Shown: positions 17,693 through 27,090 of the stretch, piece after piece
Numbering within the stretch: the stretch's first letter is position 1
Layout of the letters: every line of letters begins with the position of its first letter
Origin: JAJAZB01 sp964244295
Lineage (GTDB): Bacteria > Bacteroidota > Bacteroidia > Cytophagales > Spirosomataceae
Length of the DNA: 41,971 bases
Direction of reading: 5' to 3'
Assembly: GCA_964244295.1 (NCBI GenBank)
Contig: CAXTIG010000052.1
Location: 1 to 41,971 of the forward strand
Translations under genes and position numbers: made by a program
The notes under the pieces: generated by a model
Database searches by the model: none
What the model was told of the DNA's origin: nothing
Seen by the model: only the letters and a program-made list of their open reading frames with translations

Positions 17693-18148
17693 TTACGAGG
17701 CTTGAGTTACCCCACTCGGTATCCGCTCCACCACGATTTCTTCCCGGCGCACCGGAACCTGTTGCTCATGCTGGGTTTCAGTCCGGCGTTTAGTCAGCCT
17801 GATTTCCTCGACCAACATCAGCCGCTTCTCGATCACCACCACCTCGCGCAACACCGGAACAATCACGGTATCACCTTCGTACCGGATGGCCGGGGGAGAG
17901 TCCACGTACTGGTTGATCGAAATTCGCTGAACATCGTGTTCTTCCTGAACGAGCGACGCTGACACGGTTTCCAGTTCTTCGTGTACCCGTTTGGAGAGGC
18001 GTACCCGGCCCGTTTCCACGGTTTCCTTCCCGACTCGCACCCATTCTTCAACGACGGAAATGGACGCCGAAACCTCCGTTTCTCCCAAGTCCGACGAAAA
18101 GAAAGGTACTGGAGTGGCTGGTTTCGGAGGCGGGGTATCGTTCATCAT
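17693..18148 (-). CDS. DUF2382 domain protein, short paralogue
   Basis: A 151-aa protein made almost entirely of one DUF2382 domain (about residues 28-145). Repeated amphipathic strands VVEEWVRVGKETVETGRVRL and VLREVVVIEKRLMLVEEIRL correspond to segments of the larger neighbour. It has no signal peptide or membrane helix. It lacks the N-terminal stress domain of the downstream protein, from which it is separated by 60 bp. Two adjacent ATG codons (18148 and 18145) are both possible starts. Function is unknown; tandem placement suggests a gene pair acting in the same stress response (inference). Confidence 0.8.
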   Translation of the reverse strand: MMNDTPPPKPATPVPFFSSDLGETEVSASISVVEEWVRVGKETVETGRVRLSKRVHEELETVSASLVQEEHDVQRISINQYVDSPPAIRYEGDTVIVPVLREVVVIEKRLMLVEEIRLTKRRTETQHEQQVPVRREEIVVERIPSGVTQAS

Positions 18149-18382
18149 TTCGTGGTTGCAGGCGCATCGGATGCGAGGTCGTTACCGAAAAAATCATTGA
18201 AAAAAAATGCGCCCTTCGCCAGGAGCCGTGCCGCAACTTTTCAGAAACTTGACCCTGAACGGGTTAGAATAAAAGCCCCAAACCGGGTGTCCACCTTCTA
18301 CCGCAACACGGGCAACGTGACTGCGTAGGATTGCCCCAACGCTTCGCCGATTCCCCGTTCCGAATCCCGATTTTCCATCCCG

Positions 18383-18414
18383 TTTGGCCGATTCCGCCCT
18401 TTTGCCGTACTTTG
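18383..18414 (+). promoter_or_regulatory. Candidate Bacteroidota promoter for ruvA
   Basis: TTTG at 18383-18386 (-33 type) is followed after 21 nt by TACTTTG at 18408-18414, one base shorter than the TAnnTTTG consensus at -7. Transcription would start near 18421 and leave a leader of about 70 nt that includes the inverted repeat at 18431-18482. Confidence 0.4.
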
Positions 18415-18430
18415 AAAAACGGCACCCTAC

Positions 18431-18482
18431 TCTCAGTCTTCAGTTTTCAGTTGGTCGAACTGAGAACCGAAAACTGAAAACT
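18431..18482 (+). repeat. Inverted repeat made of TTCAGTT-type heptamers in the ruvA leader
   Basis: AGTTTTCAGTT at 18442-18452 pairs perfectly with AACTGAAAACT at 18472-18482, and a competing pairing joins TCTCAGT (18431-18437) with ACTGAGA (18459-18465). Each arm contains tandem CAGTTTT/CAGTTGG-like units about 7 nt apart. It lies 7 bp before the ruvA start codon, where an RNA hairpin could affect translation. Confidence 0.5.
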
Positions 18483-18489
18483 CTCCTCC

Positions 18490-19074
18490 ATGATCGCGTA
18501 CATCGACGGCAAACTCACCTACAAAGAACCCGCTTACTGCATTGTCGACGTGGGCGGCGTAGGCTACGAAATTCGGATTTCCCTCCAAACTTATTCGGCC
18601 CTGGCCTCCGGCGAAGAACGCGTCCGGCTTTTCACCCACCTGAGCATCCGCGAAGACGCCCACATTCTGTTCGGCTTTCTCGAACCCGACGAAAAACGGC
18701 TGTTCATGGATCTCACCAGTGTGTCGGGCATCGGGGCCAACACCGCCCTCGTCATGCTTTCTTCGCTGTCGTCACCCGAAATCCGGCAGGCCATCGTTTC
18801 GGAAGATTTGCGCACCATCCAGGGCATCAAAGGCATTGGGGCCAAGACCGCCCAGCGGGTGATTCTGGAGCTAAAAGACAAGCTTCGGAAAGAGGGACTG
18901 ACTGGCGTGGCGACGCTCTCACCACTCGCGAACGCCGCCAAACGCCAGGATGCCCTGGCCGCGCTGACGGTGATGGGTATTCCCCGCCCAACTGCCGAAA
19001 AAAGCGTGGATTTGCTCCTGAAACGCGACCCCGACCTCAAATTGGAAGACCTCATCCGGCAATCCCTGCGCTGA
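18490..19074 (+). CDS. ruvA: Holliday junction branch-migration protein RuvA
   Basis: A 194-aa protein that binds Holliday junctions as a tetramer and loads the RuvB motor during recombination and repair. The OB-fold domain I occupies residues 1-62 (MIAYIDGKLTYKEPAYCIVD, GVGYEI). Domain II contains two helix-hairpin-helix motifs (SVSGIGANTA around 77-86 and IQGIKGIGAKTAQRVILELK around 110-129). The flexible linker and C-terminal RuvB-contacting domain III cover about 140-194 (DALAALTVMGIP). Length is normal. sprA lies directly downstream on the same strand; a ruvA-sprA neighbourhood is, as I recall, frequent in Bacteroidota, but the functions are unrelated. Confidence 0.96.
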   Translation: MIAYIDGKLTYKEPAYCIVDVGGVGYEIRISLQTYSALASGEERVRLFTHLSIREDAHILFGFLEPDEKRLFMDLTSVSGIGANTALVMLSSLSSPEIRQAIVSEDLRTIQGIKGIGAKTAQRVILELKDKLRKEGLTGVATLSPLANAAKRQDALAALTVMGIPRPTAEKSVDLLLKRDPDLKLEDLIRQSLR

Positions 19075-19151
19075 CCCAATTTCAGTGCGGGCCAGGCCAA
19101 TATTGGCACGGTCTTCGCCGTTTGAGAGTAGCTGTATTCCTCCCAATGGTT

Positions 19152-19273
19152 CTGTCATTCCGACGGTAGGAGGAATCTCGTTGATGAACACGCCCCTCGA
19201 TAAAGCCCAACGCAGGCTTACCGGAAATGGGACCGGAACCCCAACGAGATTCCTCCTACCGTCGGAATGACAG
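19152..19273. repeat. 32-bp perfect palindromic repeat between ruvA and sprA
   Basis: 19152-19183 and 19242-19273 are perfect reverse complements over 32 bp, separated by 58 bp. The outer sequence is CTGTCATTCCGACGGTAGG. The long arms, mid-length loop and intergenic site fit a REP/BIME-like or non-autonomous palindromic element. No transposase is encoded inside. It ends 37 bp before the sprA start. Confidence 0.75.
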
Positions 19274-19310
19274 CATGAGAAAAGCCGACCCACCCATCTC
19301 CTGACCTTCC

Positions 19311-22300
19311 TTGCGACAGACGTTTTACATAACCACGCTGGTGCTGGTAACGACGGTCGGCCTGGGCTTTGCCCAGAATCCAACCGTGCCCGCCGATTCG
19401 CTGCCGGACTTACTTCCCCGCGACAGCATCCGCCTCAAATCGGGCCGCCGCCCGCTGCTGCGATTGCCCGACCGGTACAGCAACCGCTTCAGCCAGCCCA
19501 TTCCCGGCTCGCCCTTTGCCCCCCGCGACCCGCGTAGTTTGCAGACGCAATTCCAGTTCGATTCCAGCGGGCGACTGAGCATTTACGAACGCCTCGCCCC
19601 CGGCTCGACGCTGCCTTCGATCGACTACCGCCCCGCCGAAACCATCACCCTCGACCAGTACCGCGCCCTGCAAAACCGCCGCGCTTACCAGGATTTGCTC
19701 CGGGGCTACGAAAGCCGCGCCGACGGCAAGAGCGAAACCAGCGGGCGGGGGCTTTTTCCGAAATTCAACATGAGCGCCCCCGGTCTCGACCGGATTTTTG
19801 GGGCCAGTGGCATCGAGTTTAAACCCAACGGTTCGGTGCTGCTCGATTTGGGTTTTTTGTTCCAAAACATCGACAACCCGGCCATTCCCATCCGGCAGCG
19901 GCGCACGGGCAACTTCGTGTTCAACGAACAGGCCGCCGTGAATTTCCAGGGAAAAATTGGCGACAAGATGAACATCAACGCCAATTTCGACACCAAAGCC
20001 AGTTTCAATTTCGAGAACCAACTTAAGCTCAACTACCGCGCCCAGGAGGAAGACATCATCCAGAAAATCGAAGCGGGCAATACCTCGCTGCCGCTCAACA
20101 GCCAGTTGATTCCGGGCGTGCAGAATTTGTTCGGGGCGAAAGCGCAGTTGCGGTTTGGTAAACTCGACATGACCCTGGTGGCCGCCCAGCAGCGTTCCAA
20201 GCAGGAAAGCATCACGCTGCGCAACGGCGCGCAGGGGCGGCAGTTCGAGATTCGGATTGACAACTACGACGAAAACCGGCACTTTTTCCTCTCCCAGGAT
20301 TTCCGCAACCGCTACGAAAGCGCCTTGCGTACGCTGCCCGTCGTGACCTCCGGCGTGACCATCACCCGCCTGGAGGTGTACGTGACCAACCGCACCCAAA
20401 CCACCGAAACCCTGCGCAACCTCGTCGGCCTGGCCGATTTGGGCGAAGCCAAACCTTACCTGGCCCAAAGCCCGACCCTCCAACCCATCAACCCGACCAG
20501 CCCCGCCGACAACGCGGCCAACGGGCTGTACCGGAAAGTCATCGCCGACCCGACCCTGCGGCAAATCGACAACACCACGCTGGCTCTCGACAACCTCGGC
20601 CTGAGCAAGGGGCAGGACTACGACATCTTGCGCGGAGCCAAACGCCTGACCCAGAACGAGTTTCGCTTTCACCCCGAACTGGGTTACGTCTCGCTGGTGG
20701 CGCCGCTTCGCAACGACGAAATTCTGGCCGTGGCCTACGAGTACACCTACCAGGGCCGGAAGTTTAAAGTCGGGGAGTTGACCGAGGATTACCAAAACCG
20801 CCGCGACGACGAGGTGCTGGTGTTGAAACTGCTCAAATCGGCCACCCTCCGCAACCGCACCGACCTGCCGATGTGGGATTTGATGATGAAAAACATCTAC
20901 TCGTTGAACACCCAAAGCGTCAACAAGCAGAATTTTCAACTCCGCGTCATTTACAAAGACGACCTCACGGGCATCGATAACCCCAACCTTCAGGAAGGAC
21001 AAAACCCCAGACTCCGCGAACCCCTGCTCCGCGTGATGGGCCTCGACCGCCTCAATCAAATGGGCGACGCCCAGCCCGACGGCAATTTCGACTGGGTGGA
21101 CAACTCCACCTCGGCCTCGTCCCGTGTGAATTCCACCGGCGACCCGCGCACGAATGCCTACGGCGGGGTCAACGCCTACAACAACCCCACGACGCCCCCG
21201 AATCAGCCGGGCGGGAATCAGAATACGTACAGCCAGACCAGTCAGACGCTGAACAATTTCATCGAAGGCGTGACCATCGATGCCCGCAATGGTCGCGTGA
21301 TTTTCCCCGTGCTCGAACCCTTCGGCTCCAACCTGCGCCGCTACTTCCTGCCCGGCGAAGAGGCCCTGGCCGACAAGTACGTCCACACGGTGCTGTACCG
21401 CAGCACCCTGGCCGACGCCCAGCAAATCGCCGACAAAAACAAGTTTTTCCTGAAAGGCTCTTTCCAGTCGGCCGGTGGGTCGGAAATTCAGTTGCCCTTC
21501 GGCGTTGATGAGCAATCGGTGCAGGTGACGGCGGGCGGGGTGGGTTTGCTGGCCGGGTCGGATTTTCTGGTCGAACCGGGTTCGGGGCGGGTGCGGATTA
21601 TCAACGAAGCCATCCTCAATTCGGGCCGCGACATCACCGTGACCTGGGAAAAACCCGACCTGTTTAACAACCAAATCCGCACCATGCTCGGCGTCCGGGC
21701 GGATTACCGCATCGACCGCGATTTCAACGTCGGGGCCACGCTGCTGCGCCTGCGCGAAACGCCCCCGGCCAACATCCGCCGGGTGGCCCTGGGCAACGAG
21801 CCGGTCAACAACACGGTGTTCGGCTTCGACGCGACGTTGAAAAAAGACTCCCGGTTTTTGACAAAAATGCTCGACGCCCTGCCGCTGATTCAAACGAAAG
21901 AGCCGTCGAGCATTGCGTTTACCGGCGAATACGCCCAGATTCTCCCCGGCGTGACGCCCCGCGTGAGTGGCCGCAGCTACCTCGACGACTTCGAAGGCGC
22001 CCGCACCATTTTCGACTTCACCCGCCAACCCAACCGCTGGCGGCTGGGGGCCACGCCGCAGGCCTTTCCGCAGGGCAACCGCGCCAACCCACTCGAATAC
22101 GCCTACCGCCGGGCGAAAGTCTCGGTCTACTCGGTGGACCAGACGTTTTACTCCGGCGCGGCTTTCGGCGTGCGGCCCCCCGACGACCTCGACGTCACCC
22201 AGAACAACTACGCCCGCATCGTGTCGCCGCAGGAGGTGTTTCAGAACCGGGCTTTGCAGAATTTCAACCTGCCGCTCTCGGTGCTCGACGTGGCGTACTT

Positions 22301-25300
22301 TCCCGAAGAGCGCGGGATGTACAATTACAACTTCGATTTGACCACCGAGGGCTTGCTCAAAACCCCCCGCCAAAACTTCGGCGCGGTCACGCGGGCCATT
22401 ACCTCCGACAACGATTTCGACAACTCGAACATCGAAATCATGGAATTCTGGTTGATGGACCCGTTCATCGACGGGCAAAACGGAATTGTGAGGGCTACCG
22501 GAACATCCAAAGACGCGAACAACACGACGGGCGGGAAACTGCTCATCAACCTCGGCGACATTTCGGAGGACGTGATTCCCGACTCGCGCTACAACTTTGA
22601 AAACGGCTTGCCTGGCGGTGACGTGGTGACCCAAACCCAGGCCACGCCGGGTCGTCCGGCCAACGTCGATTCCACCGCCTGGGGCCGCGCCCCGCGCCAG
22701 CAGTTTGTCATCAACGCCTTCGACAACGCCGCCCGCGAGCGCCAGGACATCGGGCTGGACGGCCTCGGCAGCCAAAACGCTAACGCCGACGAGCGTCAAT
22801 TTTTTCAGCAAAGTTTCCTCAGCAGACTGCCCGCCAACCTCAACCCCGACGCCCGCGCTGCCATCCTGGCCGACCCCTCTGCCGACGATTTCCGGTATTA
22901 TTTCAGCGAAGAGGCCAACCAGCGCAACGAGGGCATCGTGGAGCGCTACAAAAACTTCTTCAACTACGAAGGCAACTCGCCCGAAACCCAGCGGGCCACC
23001 GACGTAACGCCCGCCGCCACCACCACGCCCGACCTCGAAGACCTCAACACCGACAACACCATCAACGACACCGAAAGCTACTACCAGTACGAAATTCCGC
23101 TCCAGAAAGGGCAACTGGACGTGGGCAAGGGCTTTATCGTCGATAAAGTGCAGGGGCTGAACGGCTCGACCTGGTACCTGTTCCGGGTGCCGGTGCGCGG
23201 GTTTACTAGCCGGGTGGGCGGCATCAACAACTTCAAATCCATCCGGTTCATGCGGATGGTGCTGACCGACTGGCAGCAGCCGGTCGTGCTGCGGTTTGCG
23301 CAGTTGCAATTGTCTGGTTTTCAATACCGGAAGTACCTCGGCGACCTCAACCCCCGTGGCCTCCAGGAAACGCCCGAACCCTACGACCCGGCGTTTCGGG
23401 TGACGACGGTGAGCGTGGAAGAAAACGGACCGGGCACCAAAAACGCCGGGCAGATTCCCTACGTGGTGCCCCCCGGCTACCAGCGCGACCGCGACATTAC
23501 CACCCTCAACAACGCCGAACTCAACGAGCAGGCCCTCAACCTGAGCGTGACTGACCTCCGCGACGGCGACGCCCGGGCGGCGTTTAAAAACGTGAACCTC
23601 GACCTGCTCCAGTACAAGGGCCTGACCATGTCGGTTCACATGGACAACCTCGCCGATGAAAGCGGCACGACGGGGGCCTTCATCCGCCTCGGCACCGACT
23701 TCACCCAGAATTACTACGAAATCGCGCTGAAAAACCTGAAGGCCACCACGCGGGGTAGTTTCAACGTCCGGGAACCTGACCCGGAAGTCATCTGGCCCGC
23801 CGAGAACAAGTTCGATTTTTCGCTCGACGACCTCCGGCGGCTCAAGGCCAACCGCAACCGGCAGGAACTCGCCGGGGCCGCGCCGTATTCCGAAGATTCG
23901 GAAGACGGGCGGTTTACCTACACCGTGGTGGGCAATCCCGATTTTTCGGCGGTGCAAATTCTGATGCTGGGAGTGCGAAATCCGAAAACCGGGGACGAGC
24001 AGACGAAGAGTTTCAACGTCTGGTTCAACGAATTTCACGCCAGCGGTTTCGACCAAACCTCTGGCAAGGCCGCCATCGCCCGCGCCGACATCAAGCTGGC
24101 CGATTTTGCCAACCTTAGCCTGACGGGGGCTTTCAAAACCTACGGCTACGGCGGGGTGCAAACCCGGATTTCGGAGCGGGAACGCGCCAACAGCCTGGAA
24201 ATGGGCCTGGCGTCCAGCATTGCCCTCGACAAATTGTTGCCCGACAAATGGGGCTTGCGCATCCCCGTGTACATCAGCTACGACCGGCGCACGGTGAAGC
24301 CGAATTTCAACCCGCTCGACCCGGATATGCCACTGGATTTGTCGCTGAGCAGCATCAACGACGAAGGCCGCCGCCGCAACTACCGGAAGATGGTGGAAGA
24401 AAATCAGACCCGGAAATCCATCAATTTCTCAAACGTCCGTAAAATCCGCCTCGACCCCGCCGCGAAGGCGCGGTTTTACGACGTCGAGAACTTTTCGGCT
24501 ACCTACGCCTTTTCCGACGCCCTCCGCACCAGCGTGCTGCTGGACGAATACCGGCAGATTTCGCACCGGGGCGGCATCACGTACAGCTACACCCGGCAAC
24601 CGCGCTACTGGAGTCCGTTCAAAAATTCAAAGGCATTTGAAAAACCCGTGTGGGCGCTGGTCAAGGATTTCAACCTGAGCCTCTTGCCCAGCAGCGTCAG
24701 TTTTCAGGGATTCATGGACCGGAGTTTCATCAAAACCCAACTCCGCAACGCCGACCCCAACACCTCGACCTTCCCGCCCACGCTCACCACGCAGGGCGTA
24801 CCGGCGCAGTTTGAAAAATACTGGCTCTTCAACCGCAACTACGCCGCCGTCTGGAACCTCTCGCAGAGCCTGACGCTCAACTACGTGGCCGCTTCGCAAG
24901 CCATCGTCGATGAACCCTACGGCGAGGTCAACTCTCAGGCCAAGCGCGATTCGGTGTGGCGCAGTTTGACCAATTTTGGCCGCACCAAAAACTTCGACCA
25001 GCGCATCGGCACCACCTGGCAGTTGCCGCTCCAGAAAACGCCCTTTTTCGACTGGCTCACCGCCCAGGCCGTGTACAACGTGGGCGTGAATTTCCAGGCC
25101 AACTCGCTCGGCATCGTCGATTCGTCGGGGCAGGCTTTCGGCAACGTGATTCGCAACAGCCGCGAACGGGCGCTGGTGGGCCGCATCGACTTCGTGGCGC
25201 TGTACAACAAAATCGCGGGTTTGCGCTGGGTCAATTCGCCCCGCCCGCCCCGGCGCGACATCGCCCGTAGCCCCGGCGATTTCGAGGAAGTGGAGCGTCA

Positions 25301-26669
25301 GCCGAGTCAGTTCGTTAAATCCCTGGCGCGGGTGCTGCTCACCGTGCGGGGCATCAATTACAACTACTCGATTCAGGAACACACGATCATGCCCGGCTTT
25401 TTGCCTTTCCCGCGTTTTTTCGGGAACAGCCGGGAAGGCGCACCCGGCGGGGCGTTCATCCTCGGCAGTCAGGACGGGGACATCCGGTTCCGCGCCGCCG
25501 ACAACGGCTGGCTCTCGCGGAGCACCGTGCAAAACCAGCCTTTCGTGCAATCGGTGACGAAGGCGTTTACGGCCACCACCACGCTCGAACCCTTCAAAGA
25601 TTTCCGGGTGCTGGTGGATATGCGCTACAACCGCTCCGACAACTACCAGGAATTTTACCGCCCCGCCACCGACGGCGGGCCGTTCGTGAGTCAGAGTCCG
25701 GTGCGGTCGGGAAATTACTCGATGTCGTACCTCTCGTTTCTGACGGCCTTTGAAAAAACGGACAAAAACAACTACTCGGCCAATTTCGAGCGGTTTAAAG
25801 AGTATCGACAAACGTTGCTCAACCGGATTAAAACCGCCAACCCGGCGGGCGAAGCCTACAACCTCAACTCGCAGGACGTGCTGATTCCGGCCTTTTTTGC
25901 GGCCTACAGCGGCAAAAGCCCGGACAAGGTGAAGTTTTCGCCGTTTTACAAAATTCCCCTGCCCAACTGGAGTTTGACCTACAACGGCCTCATCAACCAG
26001 CCCTGGTTTCGCAAGCGTTTCAGTAGCATTACCCTCCGCCACAGCTATTCCTCGACCTACAACGTCGGCAGCTTCGTTTCCTCGCTCGATTACGACGCGG
26101 CCTTCGTGGCACTCACCGCGCCGGAGTACCCCTTCGCCACGCGGTTCAACGACCAGAATCAGTTCGTGCCGGTGTACGTGATGAGCGTAATTTCGTTCGT
26201 CGAACGCTTCGCGCCCTTCATCGGCGTGCAGTTTCGACTCAAAAACGGCCTCAGCGGCGGCATCGACTACAACCAGGACCGCAACGTGGGCCTCTGGCTG
26301 ACCAACGCCTCGGTCAACGAGGTGAACAACAAGGATTTCGTGGCCCGGATTGGGTTTACGAAGCAAAACCTGCGGGTGCCTTTCCGCGTCGGCGGGCGGC
26401 GGGTGCGGCTCAAAAACGATTTGCAATTCAACCTGCAACTCACCATGCGCGACCAGCGCATCCTCCAGCGCAAGCTCGACGCCGAGACGATCCCCACCTC
26501 GGGCAACATCATTTTTCAGCTAAACCCGACGGTGAGTTACAACGTCAACCGCCGCCTCAACGTCCAGTTGTATTTCGACCGGCTGGTCAACGAGCCGCTG
26601 GTTTCCAATTCGTTCCGCCGGGCCACGACGGCGGGCGGGGTGCGGATTCGGTTTAATCTGGCGGAGTGA
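19311..26669 (+). CDS. sprA: Cell-surface protein SprA, type IX secretion translocon
   Basis: A 2452-aa protein, about the length of Flavobacterium SprA (roughly 2400 aa), which is the giant 36-strand outer-membrane beta-barrel forming the T9SS pore. A signal peptide (YITTLVLVTTVGLGFAQ) leads the chain. The sequence is long, rich in Asn/Asp/aromatics and alternating strands throughout, with characteristic stretches such as MNINANFDTKASFNFENQLK (about 222-241), GRSYLDDFEGARTIFDF (about 885) and LDVAYFPEERGMYNY (about 1000). The last residues (GVRIRFNLAE) form a typical closing strand. The start is a TTG at 19311: upstream in-frame sequence has a stop (TGA) at about 19299, and no ATG lies before the signal peptide. 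It would export the CTD-bearing protein encoded at 29789-33034. Palindromic repeats flank the gene on both sides. Confidence 0.96.
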   Translation: MRQTFYITTLVLVTTVGLGFAQNPTVPADSLPDLLPRDSIRLKSGRRPLLRLPDRYSNRFSQPIPGSPFAPRDPRSLQTQFQFDSSGRLSIYERLAPGSTLPSIDYRPAETITLDQYRALQNRRAYQDLLRGYESRADGKSETSGRGLFPKFNMSAPGLDRIFGASGIEFKPNGSVLLDLGFLFQNIDNPAIPIRQRRTGNFVFNEQAAVNFQGKIGDKMNINANFDTKASFNFENQLKLNYRAQEEDIIQKIEAGNTSLPLNSQLIPGVQNLFGAKAQLRFGKLDMTLVAAQQRSKQESITLRNGAQGRQFEIRIDNYDENRHFFLSQDFRNRYESALRTLPVVTSGVTITRLEVYVTNRTQTTETLRNLVGLADLGEAKPYLAQSPTLQPINPTSPADNAANGLYRKVIADPTLRQIDNTTLALDNLGLSKGQDYDILRGAKRLTQNEFRFHPELGYVSLVAPLRNDEILAVAYEYTYQGRKFKVGELTEDYQNRRDDEVLVLKLLKSATLRNRTDLPMWDLMMKNIYSLNTQSVNKQNFQLRVIYKDDLTGIDNPNLQEGQNPRLREPLLRVMGLDRLNQMGDAQPDGNFDWVDNSTSASSRVNSTGDPRTNAYGGVNAYNNPTTPPNQPGGNQNTYSQTSQTLNNFIEGVTIDARNGRVIFPVLEPFGSNLRRYFLPGEEALADKYVHTVLYRSTLADAQQIADKNKFFLKGSFQSAGGSEIQLPFGVDEQSVQVTAGGVGLLAGSDFLVEPGSGRVRIINEAILNSGRDITVTWEKPDLFNNQIRTMLGVRADYRIDRDFNVGATLLRLRETPPANIRRVALGNEPVNNTVFGFDATLKKDSRFLTKMLDALPLIQTKEPSSIAFTGEYAQILPGVTPRVSGRSYLDDFEGARTIFDFTRQPNRWRLGATPQAFPQGNRANPLEYAYRRAKVSVYSVDQTFYSGAAFGVRPPDDLDVTQNNYARIVSPQEVFQNRALQNFNLPLSVLDVAYFPEERGMYNYNFDLTTEGLLKTPRQNFGAVTRAITSDNDFDNSNIEIMEFWLMDPFIDGQNGIVRATGTSKDANNTTGGKLLINLGDISEDVIPDSRYNFENGLPGGDVVTQTQATPGRPANVDSTAWGRAPRQQFVINAFDNAARERQDIGLDGLGSQNANADERQFFQQSFLSRLPANLNPDARAAILADPSADDFRYYFSEEANQRNEGIVERYKNFFNYEGNSPETQRATDVTPAATTTPDLEDLNTDNTINDTESYYQYEIPLQKGQLDVGKGFIVDKVQGLNGSTWYLFRVPVRGFTSRVGGINNFKSIRFMRMVLTDWQQPVVLRFAQLQLSGFQYRKYLGDLNPRGLQETPEPYDPAFRVTTVSVEENGPGTKNAGQIPYVVPPGYQRDRDITTLNNAELNEQALNLSVTDLRDGDARAAFKNVNLDLLQYKGLTMSVHMDNLADESGTTGAFIRLGTDFTQNYYEIALKNLKATTRGSFNVREPDPEVIWPAENKFDFSLDDLRRLKANRNRQELAGAAPYSEDSEDGRFTYTVVGNPDFSAVQILMLGVRNPKTGDEQTKSFNVWFNEFHASGFDQTSGKAAIARADIKLADFANLSLTGAFKTYGYGGVQTRISERERANSLEMGLASSIALDKLLPDKWGLRIPVYISYDRRTVKPNFNPLDPDMPLDLSLSSINDEGRRRNYRKMVEENQTRKSINFSNVRKIRLDPAAKARFYDVENFSATYAFSDALRTSVLLDEYRQISHRGGITYSYTRQPRYWSPFKNSKAFEKPVWALVKDFNLSLLPSSVSFQGFMDRSFIKTQLRNADPNTSTFPPTLTTQGVPAQFEKYWLFNRNYAAVWNLSQSLTLNYVAASQAIVDEPYGEVNSQAKRDSVWRSLTNFGRTKNFDQRIGTTWQLPLQKTPFFDWLTAQAVYNVGVNFQANSLGIVDSSGQAFGNVIRNSRERALVGRIDFVALYNKIAGLRWVNSPRPPRRDIARSPGDFEEVERQPSQFVKSLARVLLTVRGINYNYSIQEHTIMPGFLPFPRFFGNSREGAPGGAFILGSQDGDIRFRAADNGWLSRSTVQNQPFVQSVTKAFTATTTLEPFKDFRVLVDMRYNRSDNYQEFYRPATDGGPFVSQSPVRSGNYSMSYLSFLTAFEKTDKNNYSANFERFKEYRQTLLNRIKTANPAGEAYNLNSQDVLIPAFFAAYSGKSPDKVKFSPFYKIPLPNWSLTYNGLINQPWFRKRFSSITLRHSYSSTYNVGSFVSSLDYDAAFVALTAPEYPFATRFNDQNQFVPVYVMSVISFVERFAPFIGVQFRLKNGLSGGIDYNQDRNVGLWLTNASVNEVNNKDFVARIGFTKQNLRVPFRVGGRRVRLKNDLQFNLQLTMRDQRILQRKLDAETIPTSGNIIFQLNPTVSYNVNRRLNVQLYFDRLVNEPLVSNSFRRATTAGGVRIRFNLAE

Positions 26670-26685
26670 AGAGAGTTACTAAAGC

Positions 26686-26772
26686 TTGTCATCCTGCAAG
26701 GACCTTGTCGGACTACCGTTGAGCTTCCTGAAAGGGGAACGGTATCCCAGCGAGGTCCTTCCAGGATGACAA
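26686..26772. repeat. 22-bp near-perfect palindromic repeat after sprA
   Basis: 26686-26707 and 26751-26772 pair over 22 bp with two mismatches (TTGTCATCCTG outer end). An inner pair, TACCGTT at 26714-26720 with AACGGTA at 26738-26744, extends it into a long bulged hairpin. It begins 17 bp after the sprA stop, so it may serve as terminator. Its GTCATyC ends resemble the repeat on the other side of sprA, which suggests a related REP-like family. Confidence 0.65.
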
Positions 26773-26855
26773 CTTAAGAAAAGACAGTAACGGTAACTAC
26801 ACCGTAAAGCCAAGCACAGACCAACCCGGTAGAAATTTCCCGCCGGGTATTTTTT

Positions 26856-26863
26856 TAACTTTG
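26856..26863 (+). promoter_or_regulatory. -7 promoter element of the toxin-antitoxin operon
   Basis: TAACTTTG exactly fits the Bacteroidota TAnnTTTG consensus. The predicted start of transcription is near 26870, leaving a leader of only about 10 nt before the antitoxin ATG at 26881. A -33 element is not obvious. Confidence 0.55.
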
Positions 26864-26880
26864 GCAAAAATCAGCAAGCC

Positions 26881-27090
26881 ATGACGACGATACTCATCGA
26901 AACTGACGAGAAACACCTGCCGATGTTCAGGGCCGTTGCGAAAGCCGTGGACGCGAAAGTAAGCACTCCAAAAAAGCCGAAAACGGGCCGGATTTTGGCA
27001 AAAATTGAAGAGGGTTTGAAGGATGTTGCAAGAATCCAACGCGGCGAAATCAAACCAATGACCCTTGAAGAGGCGCTGTATGGCAAATAA
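26881..27090 (+). CDS. Putative type II antitoxin (DUF2683-like)
   Basis: A 69-aa protein preceding and overlapping a RelE-like toxin gene. It starts MTTILIETDEKHLPMFRAVA, a beta-strand and helix seen in small Bacteroidota antitoxin-like proteins, and then has a basic linker (STPKKPKTGRI) and a C-terminal helix that could wrap the toxin. No ribbon-helix-helix or HTH signature is clear, so DNA-binding autoregulation is uncertain. The assignment rests mainly on size, order and the 11-bp overlap with the toxin gene. Confidence 0.7.
   Translation: MTTILIETDEKHLPMFRAVAKAVDAKVSTPKKPKTGRILAKIEEGLKDVARIQRGEIKPMTLEEALYGK

Larger units (their letters stand above)
18149..18489. other. Intergenic region between divergent DUF2382 gene and ruvA
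   Basis: This 341-bp gap must contain start signals for both the minus-strand DUF2382 pair and plus-strand ruvA. I see a candidate ruvA promoter at 18383-18414 and an inverted repeat just before ruvA, both listed separately. In 18149-18380 I see no gene, tRNA or clear repeat. Confidence 0.5.

Noticed and set aside
19410..24161. Very long minus-strand open frame (1583 codons) opposite sprA
   Set aside because: It is a GC-driven shadow of sprA: no family motif, no signal, composition rich in Val/Gly/Arg/His as expected from antisense codons.
24627..26438. Second long minus-strand open frame opposite the sprA 3' half
   Set aside because: Same shadow effect; no domain is recognisable and SprA is a firm call on the other strand.
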